Source of the DNA: Prevotella veroralis DSM 19559 = JCM 6290
GTDB lineage: Bacteria; Bacteroidota; Bacteroidia; Bacteroidales; Bacteroidaceae
Length of the DNA stretch: 50,800 bases
Assembly (NCBI RefSeq): GCF_000377625.1
Contig: NZ_KB898339.1
Location: 1 to 50,800 of the forward strand
Direction: 5' to 3'
A model generated the notes under the pieces. That model saw only the letters and a program-made list of their open reading frames with translations. It did not search any database and had not been told where the DNA came from. Of this stretch, positions 37,427-45,464 are shown one piece after another (within the stretch, counting starts at the first letter, position 1; each line of letters opens with the position of its first letter). Made by a program: the position numbers and the translations under genes.

Positions 37427-37897
37427 ATGGCTTATATGTCACAGGAAGGTTACGATAAACTCGTAGCTGATTTGCAGTATTTAGAGTCTGTTGAACGCCC
37501 AAAGGCATCGGCTGCTATTGCTGAAGCTGCTGATAAGGGTGACTTGAGTGAGAACTCTGAATACGATGCAGCAAAGGAGGCTCAGCGCCACTTGGAGGCT
37601 CGTATTGCAGAGATGAAGATGACAGTTGCGCAGGCAAAGATCGTTGATGTGTCACGTTTGAGCACTGAGGCTGTGCAGATCATGTCCACAGTTGAGATGA
37701 CAAACGTTAAGACTAAGGCTAAGATGAAATACACTATTGTGAGTGAAACGGAAGCTAATTTGAAGCAAAATAAGATATCTATCAAGACTCCAATTGCACA
37801 GGGATTGCTGAATAAGAAGGTGGGGGATGAGGTTGAGATAACGATTCCTCGCGGTACTATCAAGTTGCGTATTGATAAGATTTCGATAGAGGCTTAA
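37427..37897 (+). CDS. greA: Transcription elongation factor GreA
   Basis: 156 aa. It rescues backtracked RNA polymerase by stimulating transcript cleavage. The N-terminal coiled coil carries the acidic tip DLSENSEYDAAKEAQ, and the C-terminal domain VGDEVEITIPRGTIKLRIDKIS. The length is normal. A HIT-family gene follows 18 nt later, so they are probably cotranscribed. Confidence 0.95.
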   Translation: MAYMSQEGYDKLVADLQYLESVERPKASAAIAEAADKGDLSENSEYDAAKEAQRHLEARIAEMKMTVAQAKIVDVSRLSTEAVQIMSTVEMTNVKTKAKMKYTIVSETEANLKQNKISIKTPIAQGLLNKKVGDEVEITIPRGTIKLRIDKISIEA

Positions 37898-37915
37898 TCT
37901 TTAAGGAGGGTTCGT

Positions 37916-38314
37916 ATGACGATATTTAGTAAGATTGCAGCAGGCGAGATTCCTAGTTATAAATGTGCAGAGAACGACCAGTTCTATGCTTTCTTAGATA
38001 TTGATCCTGTAACAAAGGGGCATACCTTGGTGATTCCGCGTAAGGAGATTGACTACATCTTCGATATGAGTGACGAGGATTTGGCAGCCTTTGAAGTATT
38101 CGCAAAGAAGGTGGCTCGTGCTATTAAGTCGGTCTTTCCTTGTAAGAAGGTGGCACAGGTTGTGTTGGGACTAGAGGTGAATCACGCTCATATTCACCTA
38201 TTGCCAATGAATAATGAGGCTGATGTTGACTTTAAGCACCATGTTAAGGTTGAGGCTGATGAGCAGCAGGAGATTGCCGCAAAGATATTTAAAGCATTCC
38301 AGGAATTAGATTAA
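37916..38314 (+). CDS. HIT (histidine triad) family hydrolase
   Basis: 132 aa. It hydrolyses nucleoside phosphoramidates or related nucleotides. The triad is HAHIHLLP near residue 95. The start shows TIFSKIAAGEIPSYKCAE, then FLDIDPVTKGHTLVIPRKE, both typical of HinT-type proteins. It forms an operon with greA, an arrangement common in Bacteroidota. Confidence 0.93.
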   Translation: MTIFSKIAAGEIPSYKCAENDQFYAFLDIDPVTKGHTLVIPRKEIDYIFDMSDEDLAAFEVFAKKVARAIKSVFPCKKVAQVVLGLEVNHAHIHLLPMNNEADVDFKHHVKVEADEQQEIAAKIFKAFQELD

Positions 38315-38344
38315 TTCGAGCTTACGGATTAAATAGATAAAACA

Positions 38345-38383
38345 AACGAGGGCATATATAATAAGGTATATGTCCTCGTTTTT
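38345..38383 (+). terminator. Terminator after the HIT gene
   Basis: AACGAGGGCATAT pairs with ATATGTCCTCGTT (one mismatch or G-T) and is followed by TTT. It is likely shared with nothing else; the facing gene ends 60 nt further on. Confidence 0.75.
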
Positions 38384-38442
38384 CCTTGTTATAAAGGGCT
38401 GTTTACAGATAAGAGATGGGCAAGTTGGGGGATAGGGTGGGG

Positions 38443-39534
38443 CTATATATAGTCTTTCCCTTTCATCATCTGAACTTCATTGACATATTTTCTTACGAGT
38501 GCGGAGGAGTCTTCTTTCTTGCAGATGAACAGTACGTTATCTTTTTCGGCTACTATGTAACCATCAAGCCCATTGATGACAGCGAGCCTATCTTTCGGTA
38601 GTTTGATAACATTGTTGGCGGAGTTTTCCAAGATGACATCCGAGTCTATGATGACATTATCACCTTCCCCCTTACTCATTGCTTCGTAGATTCCATGCCA
38701 GGTGCCTATGTCAGCCCACCCGAAATGACACTTTTTTACATAGACATTATTCGACTTCTCAAGTACACCATAGTCTAATGAAATGTTCGGATAGAGTGAG
38801 AAGTTCTCTTGCATGAAGGCGTCTTCTTCTTCGATACTCATTATCTTTCTCGTTTGCTCCTCATTATGTAGAATCGATGGAAGAAAGTTGGAGATACATT
38901 GCCAAAGATGGTTCAGATTGGATAGAAACAAGCCCGTATTCCAATACCACTCCTTAGTCGTCATGAATAGTTGGGCAAACTCTCTGTCGGGTTTCTCAGT
39001 GAAGGCTTGCACCTTATATATATCGTTCTGTCCTGTATACACGCCTTTCTGAATATAGCCGTAACCAGGTTCTGGGCGTGTTGGGCTTACTCCCATGGTG
39101 AGGAGAGCATTATTCTCCTCTACGAATAATAAGCCTTCGGTGATATCTCGGAGGAATGCTTCTTCGTTGATAATACTCTGATCGGAAGGAGATACAATGA
39201 GGTTTGCACGTGGATCAAACATCGATATGCGATGTACAGCCCATGCTACACTTGGTGCCGTATTGCGGTGGATTGGTTCGGCCATGATGTGGTCGAGCGG
39301 TACTTCTGGGAGTTGCTTACGTACAATGTCAAGGTAGTCGCGACTGGTATTGACGTATATGTTCTCTTTAGGGAGAATCTGAGAGAATCGGTCAAAGGTC
39401 TGTTGAAGCTGTGTGCGACCCACTCCGAAGAAATCAATAAATTGCTTAGGATAATTGTCCCGACTGCTTGGCCATAGGCGACGACCCTTTCCTCCAGCTA
39501 GTATCACACAATAGTTAGTTTGTGTCGTAGTCAT
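38443..39534 (-). CDS. Mannose-1-phosphate guanylyltransferase
   Basis: 363 aa. It forms GDP-mannose from mannose 1-phosphate and GTP, for polysaccharide and glycoprotein synthesis. The nucleotide-binding motif is VILAGGKGRRLWPSSRDNYPKQF. The sugar-binding part has EKPDREFA and WNTGLFL, and FGWADIGTW closes the active site. It lacks the phosphomannose isomerase domain of long ManC proteins. Confidence 0.93.
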   Translation of the reverse strand: MTTTQTNYCVILAGGKGRRLWPSSRDNYPKQFIDFFGVGRTQLQQTFDRFSQILPKENIYVNTSRDYLDIVRKQLPEVPLDHIMAEPIHRNTAPSVAWAVHRISMFDPRANLIVSPSDQSIINEEAFLRDITEGLLFVEENNALLTMGVSPTRPEPGYGYIQKGVYTGQNDIYKVQAFTEKPDREFAQLFMTTKEWYWNTGLFLSNLNHLWQCISNFLPSILHNEEQTRKIMSIEEEDAFMQENFSLYPNISLDYGVLEKSNNVYVKKCHFGWADIGTWHGIYEAMSKGEGDNVIIDSDVILENSANNVIKLPKDRLAVINGLDGYIVAEKDNVLFICKKEDSSALVRKYVNEVQMMKGKDYI

Positions 39535-39569
39535 AATCTGTTTAAGCTAACCTGTTTATGTCTTTTCTC

Positions 39570-39600
39570 CAAAGATACCTTTTATATCTTATTCTACCAA
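39570..39600 (-). promoter_or_regulatory. Promoter of the guanylyltransferase gene
   Basis: On the minus strand TTG (39600-39598), 20 nt, TATCTTTG (39577-39570), 35 nt before the ATG. Confidence 0.78.
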
Positions 39601-39669
39601 GTCTTTCAATGTTAAATACCCTAAACTCTAATTTATAACACCCTTGTCTTGAAATAATTACTTAAAAAT

Positions 39670-39700
39670 TTGCCACATTCAGAAAATCTATCTACCTTTG
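39670..39700 (+). promoter_or_regulatory. Promoter of tRNA-Leu
   Basis: TTG (39670-39672), 20 nt, TACCTTTG (39693-39700), 28 nt before the tRNA 5' end. Confidence 0.8.
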
Positions 39701-39728
39701 CACTCGTTGTTCTTAAACAACAAGCCAA

Positions 39729-39810
39729 GCCCAGATGGCGGAATAGGTAGACGCGCTGGTCTCAAACACCAGTGGAGCAATCCATCCCGGTTCGAGCCCG
39801 GGTCTGGGTA
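39729..39810 (+). tRNA. tRNA-Leu (anticodon CAA)
   Basis: 82 nt with an acceptor stem GCCCAGA/TCTGGGT (first pair G-T), an anticodon arm CTGGT-CTCAAAC-ACCAG reading CAA, a class II variable arm, and the T arm CCCGGTTCGAGCCCGGG. The discriminator is A, as for leucine. Its 3' end is the left attachment site of the element described below. Confidence 0.93.
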
Positions 39811-39811
39811 C
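39799..39811 (+). other. attL: 13-bp core at the tRNA 3' end
   Basis: CGGGTCTGGGTAC ends the tRNA gene and recurs at 45275-45287. This is the expected footprint of a tyrosine-integrase insertion. Confidence 0.85.
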
Positions 39812-39815
39812 GATA

Positions 39816-39870
39816 TAAGAAAGGGAAGTAACTGAATATCAGTAAGATATGGTTACTTCCTTTCTTTTTG
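39816..39870 (+). terminator. Terminator after tRNA-Leu, brought by the element
   Basis: AGAAAGGGAAGTAAC pairs with GTTACTTCCTTTCT (one bulge) and ends in TTTTT. It lies inside the element, while the likely original terminator is now at 45291. Confidence 0.7.
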
Positions 39871-39891
39871 CAGGAACATTGCAGGAACATT
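39870..39891 (+). repeat. Left integrase arm-type repeats
   Basis: Two abutting copies of GCAGGAACATT (39870-39880, 39881-39891). Three copies in the same orientation occur at the other end of the element (45125-45159). This layout suits arm-binding sites of the integrase. Confidence 0.7.
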
Positions 39892-39953
39892 TCCAAAAAT
39901 ATTGCTTTTATATTAATGTTGAGGCTATATATTTCCTTTTATTATGAAGCAAT

Positions 39954-39981
39954 AAAAAAGATTCCCTATTATTATAGGAAA
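39954..39981 (-). terminator. Terminator of the element's gene run
   Basis: On the minus strand TTTCCTAT pairs with ATAGGGAA (one T-G) around AATA, then TCTTTTTT. It lies 15 nt after the last gene. Confidence 0.7.
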
Positions 39982-39995
39982 CCTTTGTTTCTTAT

Positions 39996-40505
39996 TTAAT
40001 CTTCCAGTCCATTTTCCTTTAGAAGTTGATGATATTGTTTTTTATCAAGTACTTCTTCGGGTTTTTGAAAATCCTCACTAATAAATGGATATTTAGTTTC
40101 TGTAGCTTGCTGCTTGAATATCTCTTTAGCATCAGTTTCTCCTATGGAAGTATTTTCTACTTTAGATATGACCACCATTGCAGCCTTCAATCTCATAGCT
40201 TCATTTTCTGAATTTAGCACATCTTTGACTGCTTTGATAGCATCCTGATAGAGTGCAGCCAAACCATTCTGAAGATTCTGTGTGACTTCTATCTTCTGAA
40301 TATTGAAGAAACATTGAAATGTAACTTTTTGCTGCCATTGATAAATCGTAGTTCTGTTTATATTTAAAGATTCAGCTACTAATGTAACACTATCACCATT
40401 TGCAAGCATAATGGCTGCTTTCTCTTGAATAGGTGTTAAGCCACTTCTAAAGGTATTTTCCTTTGAAGGTGTTGAATCTGCTGTTTTTTGTTTATTATTG
40501 TTCAT
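39996..40505 (-). CDS. HTH protein resembling small terminase subunits
   Basis: 169 aa. An N-terminal helix-turn-helix region (LTPIQEKAAIMLANGDSVTLVAESLNINRTTIYQWQQ in parts) is followed by a long helical region (LQNGLAALYQDAIKAVKDVL; EAMRLKAAMVVISKVEN) and a charged tail. This plan is like small terminase subunits of the phBC6A51/TerS-type HTH class, but a plain DNA-binding regulator is equally possible. It is the last gene of the element. In phage satellites a satellite-encoded TerS redirects packaging; that role here is a guess. Confidence 0.6.
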   Translation of the reverse strand: MNNNKQKTADSTPSKENTFRSGLTPIQEKAAIMLANGDSVTLVAESLNINRTTIYQWQQKVTFQCFFNIQKIEVTQNLQNGLAALYQDAIKAVKDVLNSENEAMRLKAAMVVISKVENTSIGETDAKEIFKQQATETKYPFISEDFQKPEEVLDKKQYHQLLKENGLED

Positions 40506-40542
40506 TTCTTTATTTTTTATTAGTAATATCTGAACATTATCA

Positions 40543-40594
40543 GCATAAGAATACTTATGCTTTTTAACTACAATAAAAGGGGTAGGCTATTTTT
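40543..40594. repeat. 50-bp direct repeat in the element, copy 1
   Basis: The palindrome GCATAAGAATACTTATGC is followed by TTTTTAACTACAATAAAAGG and GGTAGGCTATTTT. It overlaps the 3' end of the putative replication gene. The second copy, at 43639-43690, differs in the palindrome centre (A and T exchanged) and overlaps the 3' end of the integrase gene. Confidence 0.9.
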
Positions 40595-41549
40595 CGACTT
40601 CCAGCGCATTCTGAATTTTGTCTGATAAGTCGTACATACTTTCAGGGGATTCCCTAATGTTAGATAGTAACTTTCTTATCTGTGCTTTTCTGAAGTCTTT
40701 ATCTGATTTAGTCAGTACGTCTTCAGGAATAGCATTGATTTTTGCATAAAGAATCTTTTTCAATTCCTCTTTAGTTCTTCCTTCATTAATAGATTCCTCT
40801 ACCATCGTAAGCAAAAGAATATCGGCTGTGGTAAGGTCTTTTTTGTCTTGTGGTGTAATTATACCTTTCATAGGAATAAGTCTTTTATATTGTAAATATA
40901 GGTCTTCTTTGAAGGTGCTATCCCAGTCAGGGTTCACCAGTTGATAGAGCTGAAGCCCTTTCCCTTTGTTGAGTGATTCGGGTTTGATGTAGTGTGCTTC
41001 CCATTTTAGGTATTCTCCAGCATCTTCCCAGCCTGCTTGCCTGATGATGTCTTTGCGGTGGTTACCTTGTTTCATCTCTATATTGCGTCCAGCATCATAC
41101 ATCTTTAGTTTTACATTTTTATCACTCCACCATCTAAAGTTTCCTTTGTCTTTTGGTTTTTCATTCAAATCCAGTTTTTCTTTTGGTTCTGAATAATGGT
41201 GTTTTATATACTCTTTAGGCTTCATTTGTACTTGTATGATAACACCGTACTCAAAGGCATTGATGGTTGCTTTCCATAAATCAATATGAAGTAGTCCTTT
41301 TATATGGTTTATAGCCTCGACAAATTGCCTTCTGTCAAAGCTGAAGTTATTACCTTGCCAGTAATAGGAAATACTGCCTTCCAGCCTCATCAACTGCAAA
41401 GAGTGATTAATCCATACAGCTAATCTTTCACATCCTTGAAGTGTATATTTCATCCACCCTGATTTGTAGGCAGCATCTTCTTGCAAGTGTGCGAGAAATA
41501 TATTATCTTTGCCATCAAATGATGTGGTAGTACTGATATAGTCTATCAT
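40587..41549 (-). CDS. Putative replication protein
   Basis: 320 aa from the ATG. The N-terminal ~120 residues (LMRLEGSISYYWQGNNFSFD; NAFEYGVIIQVQMKPKEYIKHH) have the look of filamentous-phage/plasmid replication initiators (RepII/X type). The middle holds KMYDAGRNIEMKQGNHRKDI, and the C-terminal third is helical and charged. I base this on pattern only; no catalytic motif is certain. If right, the element can replicate autonomously after excision. A GTG at 41552 is an alternative start. Confidence 0.5.
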   Translation of the reverse strand: MIDYISTTTSFDGKDNIFLAHLQEDAAYKSGWMKYTLQGCERLAVWINHSLQLMRLEGSISYYWQGNNFSFDRRQFVEAINHIKGLLHIDLWKATINAFEYGVIIQVQMKPKEYIKHHYSEPKEKLDLNEKPKDKGNFRWWSDKNVKLKMYDAGRNIEMKQGNHRKDIIRQAGWEDAGEYLKWEAHYIKPESLNKGKGLQLYQLVNPDWDSTFKEDLYLQYKRLIPMKGIITPQDKKDLTTADILLLTMVEESINEGRTKEELKKILYAKINAIPEDVLTKSDKDFRKAQIRKLLSNIRESPESMYDLSDKIQNALEVEK

Positions 41550-41611
41550 CACTAATCATTTATATCCACCGAAGGGGGTACACTGGGGAAGTGTATCCCC
41601 TTCTTTCAGAT

Positions 41612-42109
41612 TCATTCAACATTATAGATTAACTTACTTGCATATCTCATAGCTGCATCTCTTGCATCAGGGGTTCTTCCCATACCAGCAAAGAAAAATA
41701 TCCTGATGTTTTCCCAGTCCGTATCATCTGAATAGAACACTAACAAATCACCAGTATCACTTTTATCCGTAATTCGTCCAGTTGCATCACTTATTCCAGC
41801 TGTTCCGTATCCGATAAATTGTGGGTAGTCTTCATCCAGCCATATTTGAGTGCGTACTTGGAAGGGTTTATTTAATTTTAATGGGGATTCTTCTTTTCGG
41901 GTAAATTGAGAAAGGTACTGCCCGATTACTGGGTGTAGTAAATTCCTGCCCTTCTTTGCTACCTTTGCAACTTCTTTCTCTTTTGTGATAGAAGCCCGAT
42001 TAGGAAGGATTCTGCTGCCAGTCTGCCAGTAATAACTTGATGATGTGCCTGCTTTCCTTTGATAGGTTGCTTCCTGATATGAAGCCTTTATCATTTCATT
42101 ACTAATCAT
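41612..42109 (-). CDS. Protein of unknown function in the element
   Basis: 165 aa from the ATG at 42109. The preceding AAGGAGGTGGAT is a near-perfect Shine-Dalgarno, rare in Bacteroidota, and it overlaps the stop codon of the HTH gene upstream, so the two are probably coupled. A longer frame from 42160 would overlap the HTH gene and is not needed. The protein has a basic N-terminal half (ITKEKEVAKVAKKGRNLL) and a more ordered C-terminal half (GDLLVFYSDDTDWENIRIFFFAGM). No family recognised. Confidence 0.65.
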   Translation of the reverse strand: MISNEMIKASYQEATYQRKAGTSSSYYWQTGSRILPNRASITKEKEVAKVAKKGRNLLHPVIGQYLSQFTRKEESPLKLNKPFQVRTQIWLDEDYPQFIGYGTAGISDATGRITDKSDTGDLLVFYSDDTDWENIRIFFFAGMGRTPDARDAAMRYASKLIYNVE

Positions 42110-42119
42110 ATCCACCTCC

Positions 42120-42437
42120 TTACTTTTCTGTTGAAATGTAGTGTTCCCGCATAAAAGCATCTAAATCAGCTTTTTTTACCAGTATTTTTCGCCCTATTTG
42201 TGCAAACGGAATGACTCTTCTATCTCTGTAGGTTTGCCAAGTCTTTGGGGATACTCCCAGCATTTTACGAGCCTCAACTGATTCTATCCATTCACTGCCA
42301 GCTTCTTCCTTGTTTCTTTTAATCAGTAATTCCTTCATATCTTGGATGTCTGACTTCATACCTTCCCACACTGATTGAGGAAGTACTACCATTGCCATTG
42401 TTGAGGCTGCTTGTTGTGTTGATACATTCATTTGCAT
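42120..42437 (-). CDS. Excisionase-like helix-turn-helix protein
   Basis: 105 aa. The C-terminal half is a MerR/HTH_17-type winged helix: IESVEARKMLGVSPKTWQTYRDRRVIPFAQIGRKILVKKADLDAFM in pieces. Such proteins serve as excisionases or regulators in Bacteroidota elements. Residues 1-50 are an amphipathic, Met-rich extension. A -7 box TACCTTTG lies at 42503-42496 on the minus strand. Confidence 0.8.
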   Translation of the reverse strand: MQMNVSTQQAASTMAMVVLPQSVWEGMKSDIQDMKELLIKRNKEEAGSEWIESVEARKMLGVSPKTWQTYRDRRVIPFAQIGRKILVKKADLDAFMREHYISTEK

Positions 42438-42646
42438 TATTTTATTTAGACTTCCCGAATAGAAACATATCTATCTTTGGTCTATTTTTCTGATGCAAAG
42501 GTATTGGAAAGTAATAAGGATTCTTCCTTTTTTTTTGGAACTCAATAGGTGAAAAAATAAGCATATTCATTTCTAAATTTTGAAATAAATATGCTTGATA
42601 GTGTGGGTGTCTATACTCTAAAATAGAAAGAGGGTAATATTGTAGA

Positions 42647-43612
42647 TTATAATGCTTTTGCTCTTACTTTTAGATACATCTGTTTAACGTAGGATACCAA
42701 AGGGTAGAAATATTGCCCTGCTTCCTTTTTGTTTACTTTATCTTCCCAGCCCTTTATGACATCTTCATCTATAAATTTCATTACACACAAACATTCACCG
42801 ATGATGCGGTACATATTGTTGTTAGGTTTGTATTTGTGATGTTGCATAAATGCTTTGATGGCATGTAATAGCTGTGTGTTTTTTTTTGGTCTTCCTTTGC
42901 GAGTTCCTTCTTTTATTTGTTCTTCTAAATTTGATATAACCGATAATATCTGTTGTTTGGTAATCTCTCTTTCTACACATAGGTCTTCAATGAAGCAATA
43001 AATCATATCACAATCGGTATAGCTTGCATCCCATCTACCAGCCTTTTCTTCGGGTGATAAATCTTCGAATTCAAGTGCTTCCCAATAATCATTTTTGAAG
43101 TTTTCTACAAATTTAGAATGTTCATTTTCCAGTATATCTTTCCCTTCTTCATAGGTTAGTTCTGTACAGTCTAAATCAAGTTCCTTATATATTTTTAATG
43201 TGGCTTCTTTCAGTATATCTTGTAATTCGGAATTCAACTCTTTCTCGTAGTTCTGTCCTTTTAACGAAACCTTGTCATTTGTGAAAAATATCAATAGTGC
43301 ATTTGCAACTCCTAATTCTTTCTTTCTTTCTTCCAACCAGCTTTTATTCAATTCTGCAGAAGTTGATACTTTATTAGTTTTAATCCAACACAAATATTCA
43401 TAGATGTCTTTTGCGTTTTCTTCAAATGGTGTTTTCGTTAGTATACGATAAATTTTATCTTTTTCGGATTCCTCGACTATTGTCTTTTTTTCATTATAGT
43501 AATTTTCTTTCCATACACGATAGTCAAAATTGAACTTTTCTTCTATTACTTTTATATCATCACCGAATAATTTTACATCCTCACCGAATAGTTTAAGCTT
43601 CTTCTCTTCCAT
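42647..43612 (-). CDS. Acidic protein of unknown function in the element
   Basis: 321 aa from the ATG at 43612 (MEEKKLKLFGEDVKLFGDD). A longer frame from 43642 would begin in the repeat's palindrome. The protein is highly charged and helical, with lysine- and glutamate-rich stretches (SPEEKAGRWDASYTDCDMIYCF) and a short basic block GTRKGRPKKNTQLLHAIKAF, which might contact DNA. It sits just after the integrase gene and its 50-bp repeat. No family recognised. Confidence 0.65.
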   Translation of the reverse strand: MEEKKLKLFGEDVKLFGDDIKVIEEKFNFDYRVWKENYYNEKKTIVEESEKDKIYRILTKTPFEENAKDIYEYLCWIKTNKVSTSAELNKSWLEERKKELGVANALLIFFTNDKVSLKGQNYEKELNSELQDILKEATLKIYKELDLDCTELTYEEGKDILENEHSKFVENFKNDYWEALEFEDLSPEEKAGRWDASYTDCDMIYCFIEDLCVEREITKQQILSVISNLEEQIKEGTRKGRPKKNTQLLHAIKAFMQHHKYKPNNNMYRIIGECLCVMKFIDEDVIKGWEDKVNKKEAGQYFYPLVSYVKQMYLKVRAKAL

Positions 43613-43638
43613 ATTATTTTTTATTTTAGGTTCTATCG

Positions 43639-43690
43639 GCATAAGTATTCTTATGCTTTTTAACTACAATAAAAGGGGTAGGCTATTTTG
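43639..43690. repeat. 50-bp direct repeat in the element, copy 2
   Basis: The palindrome GCATAAGTATTCTTATGC is followed by the same TTTTTAACTACAATAAAAGG tail as copy 1. It begins at the integrase's stop codon and runs into the leader of the next gene. Confidence 0.9.
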
Positions 43691-45077
43691 TCAGCCTCTC
43701 CAGTACAGCTTTTAATACTTCAGGGTTTACTCCTTGTAACTGCTGCAATAGCTTGTCAGCCTCATCTTCTTTGACAAAAACCTTATTAAGTGCAGCATCA
43801 TCCCTTTGCGTATCGAATTCACCCATATATTTTTGAGTAGTTGATATATTAGTATGTGCCAGTAGTGCCTTTACCTCCAAATTATCCAGTCCCTTCTCCT
43901 TTGCCATCTTTGCAAATGAATGTCGGCTGATATGGAATGAAACCTTCTTTTCAATGTTAGCCATCTTTCCGATTTTAGCAAGTTCTTTATTTATTAAGGC
44001 TGTTTTTGCACTAATAGTGTTGAACATATCCATTTTCATATCTGATGGCATTGTGTCTTTTTCCTCTTGGCTTATATATTTTGCCCATATTGGCTTCATA
44101 TCAAGTAATGGGAATATGTATTCATTTGGTTTTGCATCTTCTTTGTAGTAGTGTTTTAATATTTCCAGTGCTTCAGGGACTAATTTCAAGTTTCTATCCT
44201 TGTGATTCTTACCCATTTGATATTGTAGCCTGCCTTCTGATGTAATATTGCACCATCGAAGTTGTATAAAGTCACCTACCCTTATACCTGCACAATAGAA
44301 TGAAAAAAAGAAGTAGTTACGACAATTCCAAATCAAGCTACCTTTTTCTAAATCAAGTGCCATTATTGCATCCAGTTCTGATGCATCCAGTTTATCCTTG
44401 ATAGTCTTTACTCCCTTATACTTGAATTTTAGGAAGGGATTATCTTCAGGCTTCATCTTGCTATCTATCTCTATTGCCCGATTGACAATGGTCTTAAAAA
44501 TATTCAGTACAACTTGGATAGTATTAGGATGCAATAGCTTTTCAGGCTCTCTTTCGTTGTGTAGTTTGTGAAGGAAGTTGTCAAACTTGGAAAGGAAAGC
44601 TGGGGTAACTTCTGAAAACAGCAAGTCTTTTTTCTTTTGCCTTGTCAGGAATGTTTCTAACTTGTTACAGAAACCAGTATATTTTTTCCAGTTCCTTACA
44701 CCTCCAGCATCATAAATTTCTTGTGTGCGGTCTTTAGCATATTGCAGGAATGATTCACTTACTTCACCAGTTTTCACCTTCTCTATGATGTTTTCTGATG
44801 ATGCTACACCTTCCTTTCTTAACTCCTTGTATGTTCCATCATATTTTGCAAGTATGTCCTTCAGTATATCATTACTTGCTTCAGCATTATGATGGCTACT
44901 TCTGAAGTGCTTGTAGTTTTTTGCTTTCTGATTCCAGTCTGCTTTTTTCACTTCCAAGCCAGTATTCACTCTTTTCTTCTTCCTATCCCTTGTTATTCTT
45001 AACACAATAGGATAGAAACCAAATCTATTTGGTCGGGGTGCAAGTTCAAAACCAAATGTAGTATTACCTTTTGACAT
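43683..45077 (-). CDS. Tyrosine integrase of the element
   Basis: 464 aa. It recombines the attachment site at tRNA-Leu. An arm-binding/SAM-like N-terminal region spans ~1-215 (FYPIVLRITRDRKKKRVNTGL; ESFLQYAKDRTQEIY). The catalytic domain shows the Arg in CAGIRVGDFIQL, HISRHSFAKMA (His and Arg), LLAHTNISTTQKYMGEF (His and Tyr). A -7 box TATCTTTG lies at 45109-45102. This is a standard Bacteroidota element integrase. The stop codon sits in the 50-bp repeat. Confidence 0.93.
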   Translation of the reverse strand: MSKGNTTFGFELAPRPNRFGFYPIVLRITRDRKKKRVNTGLEVKKADWNQKAKNYKHFRSSHHNAEASNDILKDILAKYDGTYKELRKEGVASSENIIEKVKTGEVSESFLQYAKDRTQEIYDAGGVRNWKKYTGFCNKLETFLTRQKKKDLLFSEVTPAFLSKFDNFLHKLHNEREPEKLLHPNTIQVVLNIFKTIVNRAIEIDSKMKPEDNPFLKFKYKGVKTIKDKLDASELDAIMALDLEKGSLIWNCRNYFFFSFYCAGIRVGDFIQLRWCNITSEGRLQYQMGKNHKDRNLKLVPEALEILKHYYKEDAKPNEYIFPLLDMKPIWAKYISQEEKDTMPSDMKMDMFNTISAKTALINKELAKIGKMANIEKKVSFHISRHSFAKMAKEKGLDNLEVKALLAHTNISTTQKYMGEFDTQRDDAALNKVFVKEDEADKLLQQLQGVNPEVLKAVLERLTK

Positions 45078-45124
45078 ATCACTAAAAAATTATATCCACT
45101 ACAAAGATAGTTATTTTATTATTT

Positions 45125-45159
45125 GCAGGAACATTTTGCAGGAACATTGCAGGAACATT
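45125..45159 (+). repeat. Right integrase arm-type repeats
   Basis: Three copies of GCAGGAACATT (45125-45135, 45138-45148, 45149-45159), matching the two at 39870-39891. Confidence 0.75.
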
Positions 45160-45274
45160 TTGGATATTTTAATACTCTCTATTACATTTGTGTGTGTTTT
45201 GAAAACTTGTAAAGTGTTGATTTTTAGTGAAGTTGAAAAGTAAATGTAAATATTTGTTTATAATAAATATAGTT

Positions 45275-45287
45275 CGGGTCTGGGTAC
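45275..45287 (+). other. attR: duplicated 13-bp core
   Basis: CGGGTCTGGGTAC repeats the 3' end of tRNA-Leu. Directly outside it lies the terminator at 45291. Confidence 0.85.
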
Positions 45288-45290
45288 TAC

Positions 45291-45330
45291 AAATCCCTTG
45301 TAAATCACTGATTTACAAGGGATTTTACTT
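45291..45330 (+). terminator. Displaced original terminator of tRNA-Leu
   Basis: AAATCCCTTGTAAAT pairs perfectly with ATTTACAAGGGATTT around CACTG and is followed by TACTTTTT. In the uninterrupted chromosome it would sit 4 nt after the tRNA. Confidence 0.8.
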
Positions 45331-45464
45331 TTTCAATATGTACTAAAAGTGTACTATATAGCAATATAATGAGAAAGGTGTACTTTTAGAGTATATCTCA
45401 ACTTTGTTTTATGTCTAATTAACAATAATTTTCTGTCAGAATACTATTCTCTTTCTAATCTATA

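Larger units (their letters stand above)
39811..45287. mobile_element. Compact 5.5-kb integrated element at tRNA-Leu (satellite-like)
   Basis: The boundaries are the 13-bp repeats at 39799-39811 and 45275-45287. All six genes run on the minus strand: integrase, unknown, excisionase-like HTH, unknown, putative replication protein and a TerS-like HTH protein. There are no structural, lysis, relaxase or resistance genes. The size and content resemble a phage satellite or a minimal integrated replicon. Which of the two cannot be settled from sequence alone. Confidence 0.82.
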
